DNA of 38,479 nucleotides from Mycobacterium sp. (GTDB lineage: Bacteria > Actinomycetota > Actinomycetes > Mycobacteriales > Mycobacteriaceae), in the NCBI GenBank assembly GCA_026393245.1, contig JAPLAO010000162.1:1-38479 (forward strand). Reading direction: 5' to 3'. Positions 15,454 through 29,261 of this stretch are shown here, in pieces; the first letter of the stretch is position 1; each line of letters opens with the position of its first letter. The notes beneath the pieces are model-generated. The model worked only from the letters and a program-made list of their open reading frames with translations, was not told where the DNA came from and did no database searches. The translations under genes were made by a program, and so were the position numbers.

Positions 15454-16443
15454 GTGAAAGTTCTTACCGCCCTCTTCGGGCCCACCGATGCGATCGACCG
15501 TTCGCTAGCCCTGCGCGAGGCGGGCGCGGCGGGGGTATTCACCTTCGAAGGCCCGCACGATGTGTTCGCGCCGCTGACTCTGGCGTCGACCGTTGGTGGC
15601 CTGGATCTGATGACCAATGTGGCAATTGCGTTCCCGCGCAACCCGATCCAGCTCGCACATCAGGCCTACGACCACCAGCTGCTGTCCGGTGGGCGGTTCA
15701 CCCTCGGGCTTGGCACCCAGATCCGCACCCAGATCGAGAAGCGCTACGGGGCGGAGTTCGAGCGGCCGGTGGGACGGATGCGCGAACTCGTCGGCGCCCT
15801 ACGGGCGATTTTCACGACCTGGCAGACCGGGGAGCGGCTGGACTTCCGCGGCGAGTTCTACCGGCACACCCTGATGACGCCGACGTTCACACCCGGACCG
15901 AATCCCTTCGGCCCGCCGCCCATTTACGTCGGCGCGCTCGGCCCGCAACTGACCCGGGCCACCGCGGAGGTGGCCGACGGGCTGCTGGTGATGCCGTTCG
16001 GGACGACACGTTTTCTGAGCGAAGCGACCATGCCAGCAGTACGCAGGGGCCTGGCCGCCGCCGGCCGGTCCGAGACCGACTTTGCGCTGGTGCCCGAGAT
16101 CATCGTCTCGGCAGGCGAGGATCACGACGCGACCCGTCGACTGCTGTCGTTCTACGGGTCCACCCCGGCTTATCGGCCGGTGCTCGACATCCACGGCTGG
16201 GGTGATCTGCAGCCCGAACTCAACGCCATGTCCAAACAGGGCAGGTGGAATGACATGGCCGCGCTGATCACCGACGACGTGTTGCACACCATCGCCGCCT
16301 GCGGCACCCCGCAGCAGATCGCCGCGCATATCCGCCAGCGGATTGCGGCCGCCGAGGGGTTAGCCGATACGGTCTGCCTCTATCAGCCCGGGCCGATCGC
16401 CACCGACGTGCTGGCCACGATCGTCGACGAACTGCGCGGATAG
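15454..16443 (+). CDS. LLM-class (luciferase-like) F420-dependent oxidoreductase
   Basis: A 329-aa TIM-barrel protein from GTG 15454. The opening MKVLTALFG strand, [40 protein letters not shown] and the [11 protein letters not shown] stretch are typical of luciferase-like monooxygenases. Later come [30 protein letters not shown] and a helical C-terminus. In mycobacteria such proteins mostly use coenzyme F420 rather than FMN; that cofactor choice is inferred from the lineage. No clear ribosome site is seen. It is a single gene, divergent from aofH, with a repeat-rich spacer behind it. The substrate is not predictable. Confidence 0.88.
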   Translation: MKVLTALFGPTDAIDRSLALREAGAAGVFTFEGPHDVFAPLTLASTVGGLDLMTNVAIAFPRNPIQLAHQAYDHQLLSGGRFTLGLGTQIRTQIEKRYGAEFERPVGRMRELVGALRAIFTTWQTGERLDFRGEFYRHTLMTPTFTPGPNPFGPPPIYVGALGPQLTRATAEVADGLLVMPFGTTRFLSEATMPAVRRGLAAAGRSETDFALVPEIIVSAGEDHDATRRLLSFYGSTPAYRPVLDIHGWGDLQPELNAMSKQGRWNDMAALITDDVLHTIAACGTPQQIAAHIRQRIAAAEGLADTVCLYQPGPIATDVLATIVDELRG

Positions 16444-16459
16444 CGCCTCTTGCACCCGT

Positions 16460-16516
16460 TGAGTGAGGAACCACGCCGACAAATCGCGAGTTGAGGCCTG
16501 CGTGGTTCCTCACTCA
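16460..16516. repeat. 17-bp perfect inverted repeat with 23-nt loop
   Basis: TGAGTGAGGAACCACGC (16460-16476) is matched by its exact complement at 16500-16516, and pairing could continue outward past a T-G pair. The hairpin starts 16 nt after the LLM oxidoreductase stop. It may be a terminator without a T-tract, or a dispersed palindromic element. Confidence 0.8.
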
Positions 16517-16550
16517 GCGAGGGATTTGGCGCCTGCGGCCTAGGGCGCTG

Positions 16551-16631
16551 TATCGATGGCGCCTACGGGCCCTTCGGGTCCCTACGGCGCGGTATCGATG
16601 GCGCCTACGGCCTACGGCCTACGGCCTACGG
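16551..16631. repeat. Spacer repeats: 18-bp direct repeat and four tandem CCTACGG heptamers
   Basis: TATCGATGGCGCCTACGG occurs at 16551-16568 and 16593-16610. From 16604 to 16631 the heptamer CCTACGG is repeated four times in tandem. The last heptamer contains the stop codon (complement of CTA, 16626-16628) of the minus-strand gene that follows. Confidence 0.9.
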
Positions 16632-17767
16632 CGCGACGGTGAGCCAGTCGGCGAAGCCGGACGGGTCGTGGCGGCCGAGTGCGCCGTGCTCGAACAGCCC
16701 CCAGCCCTCCAGTGGTGCCGACGAGTCGTCGTAGCAGATCGCCCGTCCGACGTGGTCGATCACGCCGAATCCCGAGCGGCCGATGATGGCCGGATCGTTC
16801 ATATCGTAGGTGAGTCGCTCGGTGAACTTGTCGCCCTTCCACACGCCGTGGATCCAATCCGAGTCGCCGCCGTAGCCGCCGCCGACGTGGATGGGCACGG
16901 GCAACTTGGACTCGACCTCGAACCGCACCGGTGTACCGGTAGCGTCGGTTGCGTCGATGGTGGCACCGGTGGGAATCCGTGTGCCGGAACGGTAGTGAAT
17001 CTTCACCCGTGGCCAGCCCAACTGCTCGACGCGGCCGTCGCGCCAGATCCGGGTGCAGTCGTTCATGGAACGGAACCCGCTGGGATCCTCCTGAATGATC
17101 ATGACGACAGCGAAATCGTCGAACGCCATCGGCACGTACAACCACCACATGCCCTCGAACGGCGGGTCGGCCGGCCGTCCGGCGGGTTCGGCCTCACCGA
17201 TCGGCCGGATGCCCCATGACCGGTCGCGGCTGCCGATCCAGGTTGCGGGGTCGACGGCGATCTCGGTCCCGTCGATCACGATCTGCCCGCTCCAGGAACC
17301 CAGTTGGGCGAACCGCTGCGCATCCAGTGTCACCCGGCTGCCCGCCCGCATCACATGCCGTTGCTCCTGCACTACCGGGAACAGGCCCTCCCAGGTCAGG
17401 TCGAGTTCGACGCCCTCGGTCTCCTCCATGACGATCCGTATCGTCTGCAGCGGGTCGACGACCTCGACGCGGTATCCGTTGACGTGCTGGTGGAGCCGGT
17501 TCTGGTCGATGGCATCCGATAGGTGCACCGCGGTCTGCTGATGCGCCTCGCCGCCGTACCTGCCACCCCCGCGACGGGAGACCAGCACGTAGGCGTCCTT
17601 AACCCCGAGGTTGGGGTAGTACCCGATACCGGTGATCAGGAAGATCTCGCCGCTGCGGTCATGGGCGTTGAAGTAGGAACGGTCATAGAAGTTGCGGTCC
17701 GAGGGTCCCGGCCAGGCGATCGGCTGGGGGACCTGGTGGACGGGGTACTCGTCGAGCGGTCCGAGCA

Positions 17768-17768
<1 letters not shown>
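16626..17768 (-). CDS. Lipocalin-like conserved protein (Rv3169-like)
   Basis: A 380-aa protein from ATG 17768, which overlaps the preceding stop by one base (TAATG) and has GAAGGAGAAG 8 nt upstream. The longer open frame upstream is only the antisense part of the kinase gene. It is beta-rich, with an N-terminal SDRNFYDRSYFNAHD...EIFLITGIGYYPN, a central WIGSRDRSWGIRPIG motif and GMWWLYVPMAFDD. The DRSWG pattern recalls the CrtC/AttH lipocalin-like superfamily, which binds or modifies hydrophobic lipids; this is a fold-level guess. It has no signal peptide. From recalled gene order it corresponds to Rv3169 and always travels with the APH-fold Rv3168. The stop codon sits inside a heptamer repeat array. 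Confidence 0.78.
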
Positions 17769-20588
<2,820 letters not shown>

Positions 20589-20592
<4 letters not shown>

Positions 20593-22160
20593 CGCGAACC
20601 CCCGGCCGTCAGTGCGGGGGCGGGATCGCTCTGATGAATCGACGACATCGTATGGCCAACAGCCGGATTGATGACGTCCAGTGCCATTTTGGGGTACACC
20701 CCGAGTGCGATGAGCAGGGCGATCAGTGGCACCACCACCAGGAGTTCGCGCGGCCGAAGGTCTGTGACGCTGTCATTTCCGGCGGTGACCGGGCCGGTCA
20801 TCATCCGTTGATACATCCAGAGCACGTAGACCGCGGAGAGCACCAGGGACATTGCGGCGATGACCGCGAACACCGGGTAGCGGTTGTACGTGCCGAGCAG
20901 TACCAGCAACTCGGAGATGAAGGGGCCCATACCGGGCATGGCCAGGGTCGCCAGGCCGGAGATCAGAAAGGTTCCGGCCAGTATCGGGGCGACCTTCTGC
21001 ACGCCGCCGAAGTCCGCGATGGCCCGGGTGCCGCGGCGACTGACAAGGAAGCCCGCGATGAGGAACAGGGCCGCGGTGGAGAAGCCGTGGTTGACCATAT
21101 AGAGCGTGGACCCGGACTGGCCCTGGCTGGTCATCACGAATATGCCGAGGATGATGAAGCCGAAGTGGCTGATCGAGGTGTAGGCGATCAACCTGATGAC
21201 GTCGGTCTGCCCGATCGCCACCACTGCCCCGTAGATGATGCCGATGACGGCGAGGGTGATGATCGCGGGACGGAAAAGCGTTGCGGAGTCCGGGAAAAGC
21301 GGCAGGCAGTAGCGGAGCATGCCGAAGGTGCCGACCTTGTCCATGACCGCCATCATCAGTACCGCCGAGGCCGGGGTCGCCTGCACAGCGGCGTCGGGTA
21401 GCCAGCGGTGCAGTGGCCACAGCGGTGCCTTGACCGCGAAGGCGAACATGAAACCACCGAAGATCGCGTTGGCGACCGCGGGTGGGATGACGAATGTGCC
21501 TGCCGAGACCGCGTCGGCAATCGCGCGGAAGTCGAACGTGCCACCGCCGAACACGCTCGCCCGCGACGTTGCCACGTACAGTCCGATCAGGGCGGCCAGC
21601 ATCACCAGGCCGCCGAAGAGGTTGTACAGCAGGAACTTCACCGCCGCCCTCCCCGACGCCGGGCCGCGGGAGCCGAAGCCGCCGATGAGGAAGTACATCG
21701 GGATCAGCATCGCCTCGAAGAACACATAGAACAGCAGGATGTCCAGTGCCATCAACGACATCAGCACCATGCCTTCGACCGCCAGCATCAGCGCGACGTA
21801 AGCCTGCGGAGCGCGGCCGGAGATCCCGGACTTTTCGTCGATGTCGTTCCATCCGGCGATCAGCAGCAAGGGCATCAGGACGGCGGTCAGAACCACCAGC
21901 GCTAAGGCGATGCCATCGACGCCGAGGATGTAGCCGGTACCGAAATAGCTTATCCAGGTGTGGTTTTCGACGAACTGGTAGCGCTCGCCAGCCGGATTGA
22001 AACGCATCGCGACTATGACGGTCACTGCGAGAACGGCCAGCGACGCCGCAAGCCCGGCGTACTTGGCCGCCTGACGCTGTGCGGCCGGCAGCGCGATGAT
22101 GATGACAGCGCCGATCACCGGAAGTGCCCACAGCAGCGTCAGCCAGGGGACGGTCGTCAC
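20589..22160 (-). CDS. nuoM: NADH-quinone oxidoreductase subunit M
   Basis: A 523-aa antiporter-like subunit from GTG 22160, 4 nt after the nuoL stop. The family signature YVFFEAMLIPMYFLIG carries Glu149, and FAFAVKAPLWPLHRWLPDA carries Lys244, the pair that works the proton channel. Further on are MAVMDKVGTFGMLR and the ISHFGFIILGIF helix. About 14 membrane helices fill the length, which is normal for the family. Translational coupling to nuoN through an ATGA overlap fits stoichiometric production. Confidence 0.96.
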
Positions 22161-22164
22161 AGAC

Positions 22165-24087
22165 TCACCTCCACATCGCCGTGAGCAAGACCGCGCCGGC
22201 CACCAGAGCGGTACCGGCCAGCATCGACAGTGCGTAGGTGCGGGCGAATCCGGTCTGCAGGCCGCGCAACCCGTCGGAGAACCGGGTCACCAGTGCCGCG
22301 ACGCCACCGACACTTCCTTCGACCACCTTCTCGTCGACCACCATGAGCGCTCTGCTCAACTGCTGGCCGGGGCGCATGAAGGCGGCCTCGTTGACCGCAT
22401 CGCCGTAAAGGTCGCGGCGGGCGGCGACGGTGAGCGCGGAGACGTCCTGCGGCGCGGTCTGCGGCACCGCGCGCAGGGCGTACTGGCGATAGGCGATCAC
22501 CACACCGATGGCCACCGCGGCCAGGGCGGCGGCCGTGATGACCCAGGCCGGGATGATGTGTTCGGCTTCGTGGCTGCCGACAACGGGTTCCAGCCAGTTC
22601 TGCAGCCTGCCGCCCATCGACAACACCGCACCGGCGCCAACCGACCCGATGGCCAGCACCACCATCGGCACCGTCATCGCCGCAGGCGACTCGTGCGGGT
22701 GCGTGGCTGTTCCTTCCCCCGAGGCTTCGCTTGCCCCCAGGGGAGCCTTCCATCGGGGCTGCCCGAAGAAGGTCAGCAGCATCACCCGGGTCATGTAGAA
22801 GGCGGTGAGCGCCGCGCCCAGCAGAGTTGCCCCGCCCAGCACGATGCCTTTGAGTCCGCCTGCGTTGAAGGCAGTTTCGATGATGGCGTCCTTGGAGAAG
22901 AACCCGGCGAACGGGGGCACGCCGATGATGGCGAGGTAGCCGAGTCCGAACGTGATGAAGGTGACCGGCATCAGCTTTCGCAGTCCGCCGAATCGGCGCA
23001 TATCGGTCTCGTCATCGCATCCGTGCATCACCGAGCCTGCGCCGAGGAACAGCCCGGCTTTGAAGAATCCGTGGGTGAGCAGATGCAGGATCGCCACCGC
23101 GTAGCCAGCCGGGCCGAGTCCGGCGGCGAGCACCATGTAACCGATCTGGCTCATGGTGGACGCGGCCAGGGCCTTCTTGATGTCGTCCTTGGCGCAGCCG
23201 ATGATCGCGCCGAACAACAACGTCACCGCGCCCACGATCACCACCGCGGTCTGTGCGGCCGGAGCGAGGTTGAACACCGGTCCGGACCGCACGATCAGAT
23301 ACACGCCTGCGGTCACCATGGTCGCGGCGTGGATCAGCGCCGACACCGGCGTGGGGCCTTCCATGGCATCGCCGAGCCAGGACTGCAGCGGAACCTGCGC
23401 ACTCTTTGCGCAGGCGCCCAGTAGCAGCAGCAGGCCGATAGCGTTGAGAGTGCCCGGGCTCATGCGTGGCGCGGCATCGAACACCGTGCTGAAGTCCAGC
23501 GACCCCACCGTCGCGAACATGACCATCAACGCGATCGCCAGGCCGACGTCACCGACCCGATTGACGACGAACGCCTTCTTGGCGGCGGTGGCCGCGCTGG
23601 GTTTGTAGGACCAGAACCCGATCAGTAGGTAGGAGGCCAGGCCGACGCCTTCCCAGCCCAGGTAGAGAACCAGGAAGTTGTCAGCGAGCACCAAAACGAG
23701 CATCGCGGCCACGAACAGGTTGAGGTAGCCGAAGAATCGGCGCCGGTCCGGATCGTGCGCCATGTAGCCGATCGAGTAGATGTGGATCAGCGCTCCGACA
23801 CCGGTGATCAGCAGCACGAAGCAGATCGACAGGGCGTCGACTGCGACGCTGAAGTTCACGTTCAGCTCACCCACCGAGACCCAGGAGAACAGCACCTCCC
23901 GAACTGCCCGGTCCTCCGCCGTCCGGCCGAGCAGATGCGCGAAAAGCACTATGCCGCAGACGAATGAGCCGATTACCGTCGCGCAGCCCAGCAGATGTCC
24001 CCACGCGTCGGTTGCGCGTCCGCCGAGCAGCAGAACCGCTGCCCCGGTCAGGGGCAGCGCAAAGGTGAGGACGAGAAGCGCGTTCAT
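22165..24087 (-). CDS. nuoL: NADH-quinone oxidoreductase subunit L
   Basis: A 640-aa distal antiporter subunit from ATG 24087, one base after the nuoK stop. It contains [23 protein letters not shown], then [19 protein letters not shown] with Glu146, [13 protein letters not shown], and [30 protein letters not shown] with Lys228. After the antiporter core come a hydrophilic loop ([21 protein letters not shown]) and the long amphipathic lateral helix with a final membrane anchor ([18 protein letters not shown]), the piston-like arm that braces the other pump subunits. Size and order are normal. Confidence 0.97.
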   Translation of the reverse strand: MNALLVLTFALPLTGAAVLLLGGRATDAWGHLLGCATVIGSFVCGIVLFAHLLGRTAEDRAVREVLFSWVSVGELNVNFSVAVDALSICFVLLITGVGALIHIYSIGYMAHDPDRRRFFGYLNLFVAAMLVLVLADNFLVLYLGWEGVGLASYLLIGFWSYKPSAATAAKKAFVVNRVGDVGLAIALMVMFATVGSLDFSTVFDAAPRMSPGTLNAIGLLLLLGACAKSAQVPLQSWLGDAMEGPTPVSALIHAATMVTAGVYLIVRSGPVFNLAPAAQTAVVIVGAVTLLFGAIIGCAKDDIKKALAASTMSQIGYMVLAAGLGPAGYAVAILHLLTHGFFKAGLFLGAGSVMHGCDDETDMRRFGGLRKLMPVTFITFGLGYLAIIGVPPFAGFFSKDAIIETAFNAGGLKGIVLGGATLLGAALTAFYMTRVMLLTFFGQPRWKAPLGASEASGEGTATHPHESPAAMTVPMVVLAIGSVGAGAVLSMGGRLQNWLEPVVGSHEAEHIIPAWVITAAALAAVAIGVVIAYRQYALRAVPQTAPQDVSALTVAARRDLYGDAVNEAAFMRPGQQLSRALMVVDEKVVEGSVGGVAALVTRFSDGLRGLQTGFARTYALSMLAGTALVAGAVLLTAMWR

Positions 24088-24088
24088 G

Positions 24089-24388
24089 TCAGTGCCGCAG
24101 CAGGTGGGACTCGTCCACGTCGGCGTTGCGACGGGTCCGGAAGATACTGACGATGATGGCCAGGCCGACCACCACCTCGCAGGCCGCCACCACCATGGTG
24201 AAGAACGCGACCGCCTGTCCCTCGAGCGTGCCGTGCATCCGGGCGAAGGTGACGAACGCCAGATTGCCGGCGTTGAGCATCAATTCCACACACATGAACA
24301 TGACGATCGCGTTGCGCCGCAGCAGGACTCCGGCGGCGCCGATGGTGAACAGCAGGGCTGACAGGTAGAGGTAGTTATCGGGGTTCAT
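24089..24388 (-). CDS. nuoK: NADH-quinone oxidoreductase subunit K
   Basis: A 99-aa protein with three membrane helices, from ATG 24388. The two buried glutamates that make the central E-channel are present: Glu35 in [15 protein letters not shown] and Glu71 in [14 protein letters not shown]. It overlaps the nuoJ stop by 4 nt and ends one base before nuoL. The length equals the family norm. Confidence 0.96.
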   Translation of the reverse strand: MNPDNYLYLSALLFTIGAAGVLLRRNAIVMFMCVELMLNAGNLAFVTFARMHGTLEGQAVAFFTMVVAACEVVVGLAIIVSIFRTRRNADVDESHLLRH

Positions 24389-25119
24389 CGACCGCCCCGC
24401 AGGGTGTCACTCACCGAGGACCGTTCATCGGAGCCGTCGGGCAACCGGGCCATGGTGTCGACGGCGTTGTGCCGCGCGTAGACGCCCGGGTTGGGCAGCG
24501 GGGTGGCTCGGCTGCCGTCACGGAACCGTTCGACGGCCAACTCGCGTTGGGTCCTTCGGGGCTCGAAACGTTCCCGGTGGGCCAGCACCATCGCGCCCAG
24601 TGCCGCGGTGATCAACAGTGCGCTGGTCAATTCGAAGGCCCACAGGTTACGAGTGAAGATCAGATCGGCCAGGCCCTGCACGTTGCCGCCCTCATTGGCT
24701 CGGGTCATGCCGGCGAACTTGGACGTGGTCATGGTGCCGATCGCGGCGGCCAGCAGCAGGCCGAATCCCAGACCTGCCGTGATCGCCGCAAACCGTTGCC
24801 CCCGAATGGTTTCCACCAGGGACTGGGCGGAATCCACGCCGATGAGCATCACTACGAAGAGGAACAGCATCATCACCGCGCCGGTGTACACCACGATCTG
24901 GACCACGCCGAGGAATGGTGCGTCCTGGGCCATGTAGATCGCCGCAAGCGCGATCATCGTCGTTGCCAGGAAGATGGCCGCGTACACCGCTTTGGGAGCG
25001 GCGATGACACCGATTGCACCGATCAGTGCGATCGCGCCGAATATCCAGAACGCGACAGCCTCGGTGGTGGAGGTGCGACTCAGCGCGTCGGCGGCCAGCA
25101 CGGTGATATCGAATGTCAC
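24385..25119 (-). CDS. nuoJ: NADH-quinone oxidoreductase subunit J
   Basis: A 244-aa membrane subunit from GTG 25119, overlapping the nuoI stop. Five helices occupy the first 170 residues, including [51 protein letters not shown] (given here by its ends: helix 2 near residue 50, helix 3 to about residue 100), the pi-bulge helix region that gates coupling between quinone site and pumps. The last 60 residues ([16 protein letters not shown]...) form a hydrophilic tail not found in E. coli NuoJ but usual in actinobacteria as I recall. Confidence 0.95.
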   Translation of the reverse strand: MTFDITVLAADALSRTSTTEAVAFWIFGAIALIGAIGVIAAPKAVYAAIFLATTMIALAAIYMAQDAPFLGVVQIVVYTGAVMMLFLFVVMLIGVDSAQSLVETIRGQRFAAITAGLGFGLLLAAAIGTMTTSKFAGMTRANEGGNVQGLADLIFTRNLWAFELTSALLITAALGAMVLAHRERFEPRRTQRELAVERFRDGSRATPLPNPGVYARHNAVDTMARLPDGSDERSSVSDTLRGGR

Positions 25120-25643
25120 CCGCTCACTTCCCGGTCCGCGCCGGTGATCCGGCCGAGGTAGTAGTCGTCGTCGGATGCGCCGGGAGCCATTGGGTGTGGT
25201 GGTTGTTCCATTCCGGGCTGTAGCGGAGCCAGCAGTTTGTCCTTACCGAAGATCAGATCCTGCCGGTTGTCGTCGGCCATCTCGTAGACATTGGTCATCG
25301 TCAACGCCCGGGTCGGACAGGCTTCGAGACACAACCCGCAGCCGATGCAGCGCAGATAGTTGATCTGATAAACCTGGCCGTAGCGCTCGCCGGGGGAGAA
25401 GCGCTCCGTTTCGGTGTTGTCCGCGCCCTCGACGTAGATGGCGTCGGCCGGGCAGGCCCAGGCGCACAGTTCGCAACCGATGCACTTCTCCAGGCCGTCG
25501 GGGTAGCGGTTGAGTTGGTGGCGCCCGTGGTAGCGCGGCGCCACTGGTCCGGGTTTCTCCGGGTACTCCTCAGTGATGGGCTTTTTAAACATCGTCCCGA
25601 AGGTGACGCCGAACCCGGCGATGGCGTCAAGGAATTTAGGCAC
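25116..25643 (-). CDS. nuoI: NADH-quinone oxidoreductase subunit I (2 x [4Fe-4S])
   Basis: A 175-aa ferredoxin-like subunit from GTG 25643. It carries clusters N6a and N6b: [12 protein letters not shown] (Cys54, 57, 60, 64) and [12 protein letters not shown] (Cys99, 102, 105, 109), which pass electrons from NuoG towards NuoB. The N-terminal amphipathic helix ([16 protein letters not shown]) would lie on the membrane arm. An acidic, Pro-rich tail ([17 protein letters not shown]) extends beyond the core. Its start overlaps the end of nuoH by 8 nt. Confidence 0.96.
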   Translation of the reverse strand: MPKFLDAIAGFGVTFGTMFKKPITEEYPEKPGPVAPRYHGRHQLNRYPDGLEKCIGCELCAWACPADAIYVEGADNTETERFSPGERYGQVYQINYLRCIGCGLCLEACPTRALTMTNVYEMADDNRQDLIFGKDKLLAPLQPGMEQPPHPMAPGASDDDYYLGRITGADREVSG

Positions 25644-26850
25644 GTGCGGCCTCCCTGGTAGGTATCGGCGGCACGGGGAAGGATCCGGTTGCCGGTGGTG
25701 GCGCGGGCGGTACTTTGCGACGAATCCGCTTGCCCCGCAGGTTCAGCAGTCCGACCACCACGGTGAGCAGTAGTGCGGCGGCGATCAGGTTCGCCACGAT
25801 ACCGTCGACGTGGGCGTTGTGCAGCACGGCCACCACAAGGATCCACACCAGCGACACCGGGATCAACAACTTCCAACCGATTGCCATGAACTGGTCGTAG
25901 CGCAGCCGCGGCAGCGTGGCGCGCAACCACATGAACACGAACAGGAAGGCCCACACCTTGGCGGTAAACCACAGCAGTGGCCACCACCCGGTGTTGGCCC
26001 CGTCGATCAGGCTGATCGGCCACGGTGCACGCCAGCCGCCGAGGAACAGCGTGCTCGCCAGTGCCGACACCGTGACCATGTTGACGTACTCCGCGAGCAT
26101 GAACATGGCGAACTTCAGCGATGAGTACTCGGTGTGGAAGCCGCCCACCAATTCACCCTCGGCCTCGGGCAGATCGAAGGGCGCCCGGTTGGTCTCGCCC
26201 ACCATCGAGGTCACGTAGACCGCGAACGACGGCAACAACAGGAAGACGTACCAGGTGTTGGTCTGGGAGTCGACGATCCCGGAGGTCGACATGGTGCCGG
26301 AGTAGATGAACACCGCGGCGAAGCACAGCGCCATCGCGATCTCGTAGGAGATCACTTGGGCGCTGGACCGCAGACCACCCAGCAGCGGATAGGTGGACCC
26401 CGACGACCAGCCGGCCAGCACGATGCCGTACACACCGATCGAGGTGACCGCCAGCACGTAGAGCACTGCCACCGGTAGGTCGGTCAATTGCAGCGGGGTG
26501 TCGTGGCCGAATACCGACACCACCGGTCCCAGCGGGATCACGGCGAAGGCCATGATCGCCGGAATCACCGCGATGATCGGTGCCAGAAGATAGATCGGCT
26601 TATCGACGCCGGTCGGGGTCAGCCCTTCCTTCAGCGCTAGTTTGATGCCGTCGATCAGCGATTGCAGCAGTCCGAATGGGCCTACCCGATTTGGTCCGTA
26701 ACGCATCTGCATGCGGCCCAGCAGTTTGCGCTCTACCAGGATCGCCACCAGCGTGGTCAGCAGCAGGAAGGCGAAGACAGCGACGGCCTTGCCGAGGATC
26801 AGCCACCACGGGTCGTGGCCGAACACCGCCGGATCCGGATAGGTCTTCAC
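25636..26850 (-). CDS. nuoH: NADH-quinone oxidoreductase subunit H
   Basis: A 404-aa membrane subunit that builds the quinone chamber. GTG 26850 is chosen because it overlaps the nuoG stop as GTGA and gives the expected start [15 protein letters not shown]; the open frame extends 41 codons upstream into nuoG without support. Conserved quinone-site segments are visible: [23 protein letters not shown] and [24 protein letters not shown], followed by [12 protein letters not shown]. Eight or nine helices are apparent. The Pro-rich C-terminal tail ([13 protein letters not shown]) is longer than in E. coli. Confidence 0.95.
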   Translation of the reverse strand: MKTYPDPAVFGHDPWWLILGKAVAVFAFLLLTTLVAILVERKLLGRMQMRYGPNRVGPFGLLQSLIDGIKLALKEGLTPTGVDKPIYLLAPIIAVIPAIMAFAVIPLGPVVSVFGHDTPLQLTDLPVAVLYVLAVTSIGVYGIVLAGWSSGSTYPLLGGLRSSAQVISYEIAMALCFAAVFIYSGTMSTSGIVDSQTNTWYVFLLLPSFAVYVTSMVGETNRAPFDLPEAEGELVGGFHTEYSSLKFAMFMLAEYVNMVTVSALASTLFLGGWRAPWPISLIDGANTGWWPLLWFTAKVWAFLFVFMWLRATLPRLRYDQFMAIGWKLLIPVSLVWILVVAVLHNAHVDGIVANLIAAALLLTVVVGLLNLRGKRIRRKVPPAPPPATGSFPVPPIPTREAARA

Positions 26851-29261
26851 GGCGCGACCCCTGCCTCGGTGTGTCTTGCCCCGAGGTGCCCTGACTCGAT
26901 GCGAACGACGGCTCCGGTGGTGACGCCGAGTTGGTGGTGCACGGCGCTGCCCGCTGAGTTCAGCGGAAGCCACACCACTCCGTCGGGCATCTCGGTGACG
27001 GCCAGTGGCAGGCTGACCGATCCGCGCCCGGTGGACACCGTCACCTGCCGGCCGTCAGCGGCTCCGATACCGGCTGCCGTCGTCGCCGATAGTCGAGCCA
27101 CGGCGGGCCGTGCGGTGCCGGCCAAATGGGGTTCGCCGTCCTGTAACCGACCGGCGTCCAACAACATTCGCCACCCGGCCAGTACGGCCTCGCCGGGTCC
27201 CAGGATGGGTGCCGTGCGGGCCTCGGTGGCCGGTGCGGCCACTCGCTGGCCGTCCCATGCGCCCAGTCGCACCATCTCGTCGCGGGCTTGCGCGGCGGTG
27301 CGGAACCCGAGATCAATCCCGAGTTCGTCGGCCAGGATCTGCAGCACCCGCATATCTGCGGTGGCATTGGTGGACATCGCCGGCTCGAACGGCCGGACGC
27401 GGCCCTCCCAGTTAGTGAATGAACCGTCCTTCTCGACCACGGGCGCTACTGGGAAGACGATGTCGGCCAGTGCGGTGACCGGCGACTCACGCAACTCGAG
27501 GCTGATGACGAACCTGGTCGCCTCGATGGCTGCGAGGGTGTCGTGCGGGTCGCTGAGGTCTGCGGGTTCGATCCCGGCGATCAGCAGGGTGTCGAGTTCG
27601 CCGTGGGCGGCAGCGGACAGGATGGCGGCGCTGTCGCGGCCCGGTGCGGAGGGTAGGTCGGGGGCATTCCAGGTGTCGGCGAGTTGTTGTCGCGCAAGGG
27701 GATCGGTGACCGGTCGGCCACCGGGCAGCAGGTTCGGCAGGCAACCGGCGTCGAGAGCACCGCGTTCGCCCGCGCGCCGTGGGATCCAAGCCAGCCTGGC
27801 CCCGGTGGCGTCAGCCAGGCGTACCGCCGCCGACAACGCTCCCGGGCTGGTGGCGAGTCGCTCGCCGACGAGGATGACGGCACCGGGCTGGGCAAGCAAC
27901 GCGTCCCCGGTCAGTTGATCGAGGGCCGCGGCTTCGCCGCCGGGCGCGGTGGGGATGAGGCGTGCGTTGAGTTTTTCCGATCCGCGCGAGGCGAACGGCG
28001 CGATCGTCAGCACCGCCAGATTGTGGTGGCGAACCGCTTTGCGCAGCCGCAGGAACACGATCGGCGACTCGTCCTCGGGCTCGAATCCGGCCAGGACGAC
28101 CACCGGTGCGGTCTCGAGGTCGCTGTAGGTCACATCGGTGTGCCCGGTGACGCGTGCGGCCAGGAAGTTCGCCTCCTCGGCCGAGTGTGGGCGGGCGCGG
28201 AAGTCGATATCGTTGGTGCGCAATGCCATTCGGGCGAACTTGGAATAGGCGTAGGCATCCTCGGTGGTGACCCGGCCACCGACCAGTACTCCGGTACGGG
28301 CGTTGGCCAGTGCGGCGGCAGCCCGCCCGATGGCCTCCGGCCAGGATGCGGTCCGCAAGTGGCCGTCGTCGTCGCGCACCATCGGGGTGGTGATGCGGTC
28401 GCCGGTGTAGGTGAAGGCCCATCGGCCCTTATCGCAGTTCCATTCCTCGTTGACCTCAGTGTCGTCACCGGCCAGGCGGCGCAGCACCACTCCGCGTCGG
28501 TGATCGGTGCGTTGTGCGCAGCCCGAGGCGCAGTGCTCGCAGACGCTGGGGGAGGAGACCAGGTCGAATGGCCGGGCCCGGAACCGGTAGGCCGCTCCGG
28601 TGAGCGCTCCCACCGGGCAGATCTGGACGGTGTTGCCGCTGAAGTAGGAGTCGAACGGCTCGCCGGCGGCGATGCCCACCTGTTGCAGCGCCCCGCGTTC
28701 GAGAAGTTCGATGAACGGGTCGCCGGCGATTTGATTGGAGAAGCGGGTGCAGCGGGCACACAACACGCAGCGCTCGCGGTCCAGCAGCACTTCGGTGGAC
28801 AGGTTGATGGGTTTGGGGAAGGTTCGCTTGATATCGGTGAAGCGGGTTTCGGTGCGCCCGCCCGACATCGCCTGATTCTGCAGCGGGCATTCGCCGCCCT
28901 TATCGCAGACCGGGCAATCCAGCGGGTGGTTAATCAGCAGCAGTTCCATTACCCCGTGCTGGGCGGCGTCGGCGGCCGCGGAGGTGTGCTGGGTGCGCAC
29001 CACCATTCCCTCGGTCACGGTGGTGGTGCAGCTGGCCAGCGGCTTGCGTTGGCCCTCGACCTCGACCAGGCACTGCCGGCAGGCTCCGACCGGCTCGAGT
29101 AGCGGATGGTCGCAGAACCGGGGGATCTGCACGCCGATCAGCTCAGCGGCGCGAATCACCAAGGTGCCCTTGGGAACCGAGAGTGCGGTGTCGTCGATGG
29201 TGATGGTCACCAGTTCCACCGGAGGCGCCTCGGCTGTACCCGTTTCAGGTGCCTGCGTCAT
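26847..29261 (-). CDS. nuoG: NADH-quinone oxidoreductase subunit G
   Basis: An 804-aa Fe-S subunit from ATG 29261, overlapping nuoF by 4 nt. Clusters in order: [2Fe-2S] N1b at Cys50, 61, 64, 78; N4 with a His ligand in [15 protein letters not shown] (His112, Cys116, 119, 125); N5 at Cys165, 168, 171, 215; and the off-pathway N7 at CEHCASGC...NCDKGRW (Cys241, 244, 248, 276). N7 is kept in only part of the complex I family. The C-terminal half is a degenerate molybdopterin oxidoreductase domain without cofactor ligands. The terminal region ([15 protein letters not shown]) is intact. Confidence 0.96.
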   Translation of the reverse strand: MTQAPETGTAEAPPVELVTITIDDTALSVPKGTLVIRAAELIGVQIPRFCDHPLLEPVGACRQCLVEVEGQRKPLASCTTTVTEGMVVRTQHTSAAADAAQHGVMELLLINHPLDCPVCDKGGECPLQNQAMSGGRTETRFTDIKRTFPKPINLSTEVLLDRERCVLCARCTRFSNQIAGDPFIELLERGALQQVGIAAGEPFDSYFSGNTVQICPVGALTGAAYRFRARPFDLVSSPSVCEHCASGCAQRTDHRRGVVLRRLAGDDTEVNEEWNCDKGRWAFTYTGDRITTPMVRDDDGHLRTASWPEAIGRAAAALANARTGVLVGGRVTTEDAYAYSKFARMALRTNDIDFRARPHSAEEANFLAARVTGHTDVTYSDLETAPVVVLAGFEPEDESPIVFLRLRKAVRHHNLAVLTIAPFASRGSEKLNARLIPTAPGGEAAALDQLTGDALLAQPGAVILVGERLATSPGALSAAVRLADATGARLAWIPRRAGERGALDAGCLPNLLPGGRPVTDPLARQQLADTWNAPDLPSAPGRDSAAILSAAAHGELDTLLIAGIEPADLSDPHDTLAAIEATRFVISLELRESPVTALADIVFPVAPVVEKDGSFTNWEGRVRPFEPAMSTNATADMRVLQILADELGIDLGFRTAAQARDEMVRLGAWDGQRVAAPATEARTAPILGPGEAVLAGWRMLLDAGRLQDGEPHLAGTARPAVARLSATTAAGIGAADGRQVTVSTGRGSVSLPLAVTEMPDGVVWLPLNSAGSAVHHQLGVTTGAVVRIESGHLGARHTEAGVAP

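Noticed and set aside
16551-16631. Short repeats as a CRISPR-like array
   Set aside because: Units are 7 bp in tandem without spacers, and no cas genes are present.
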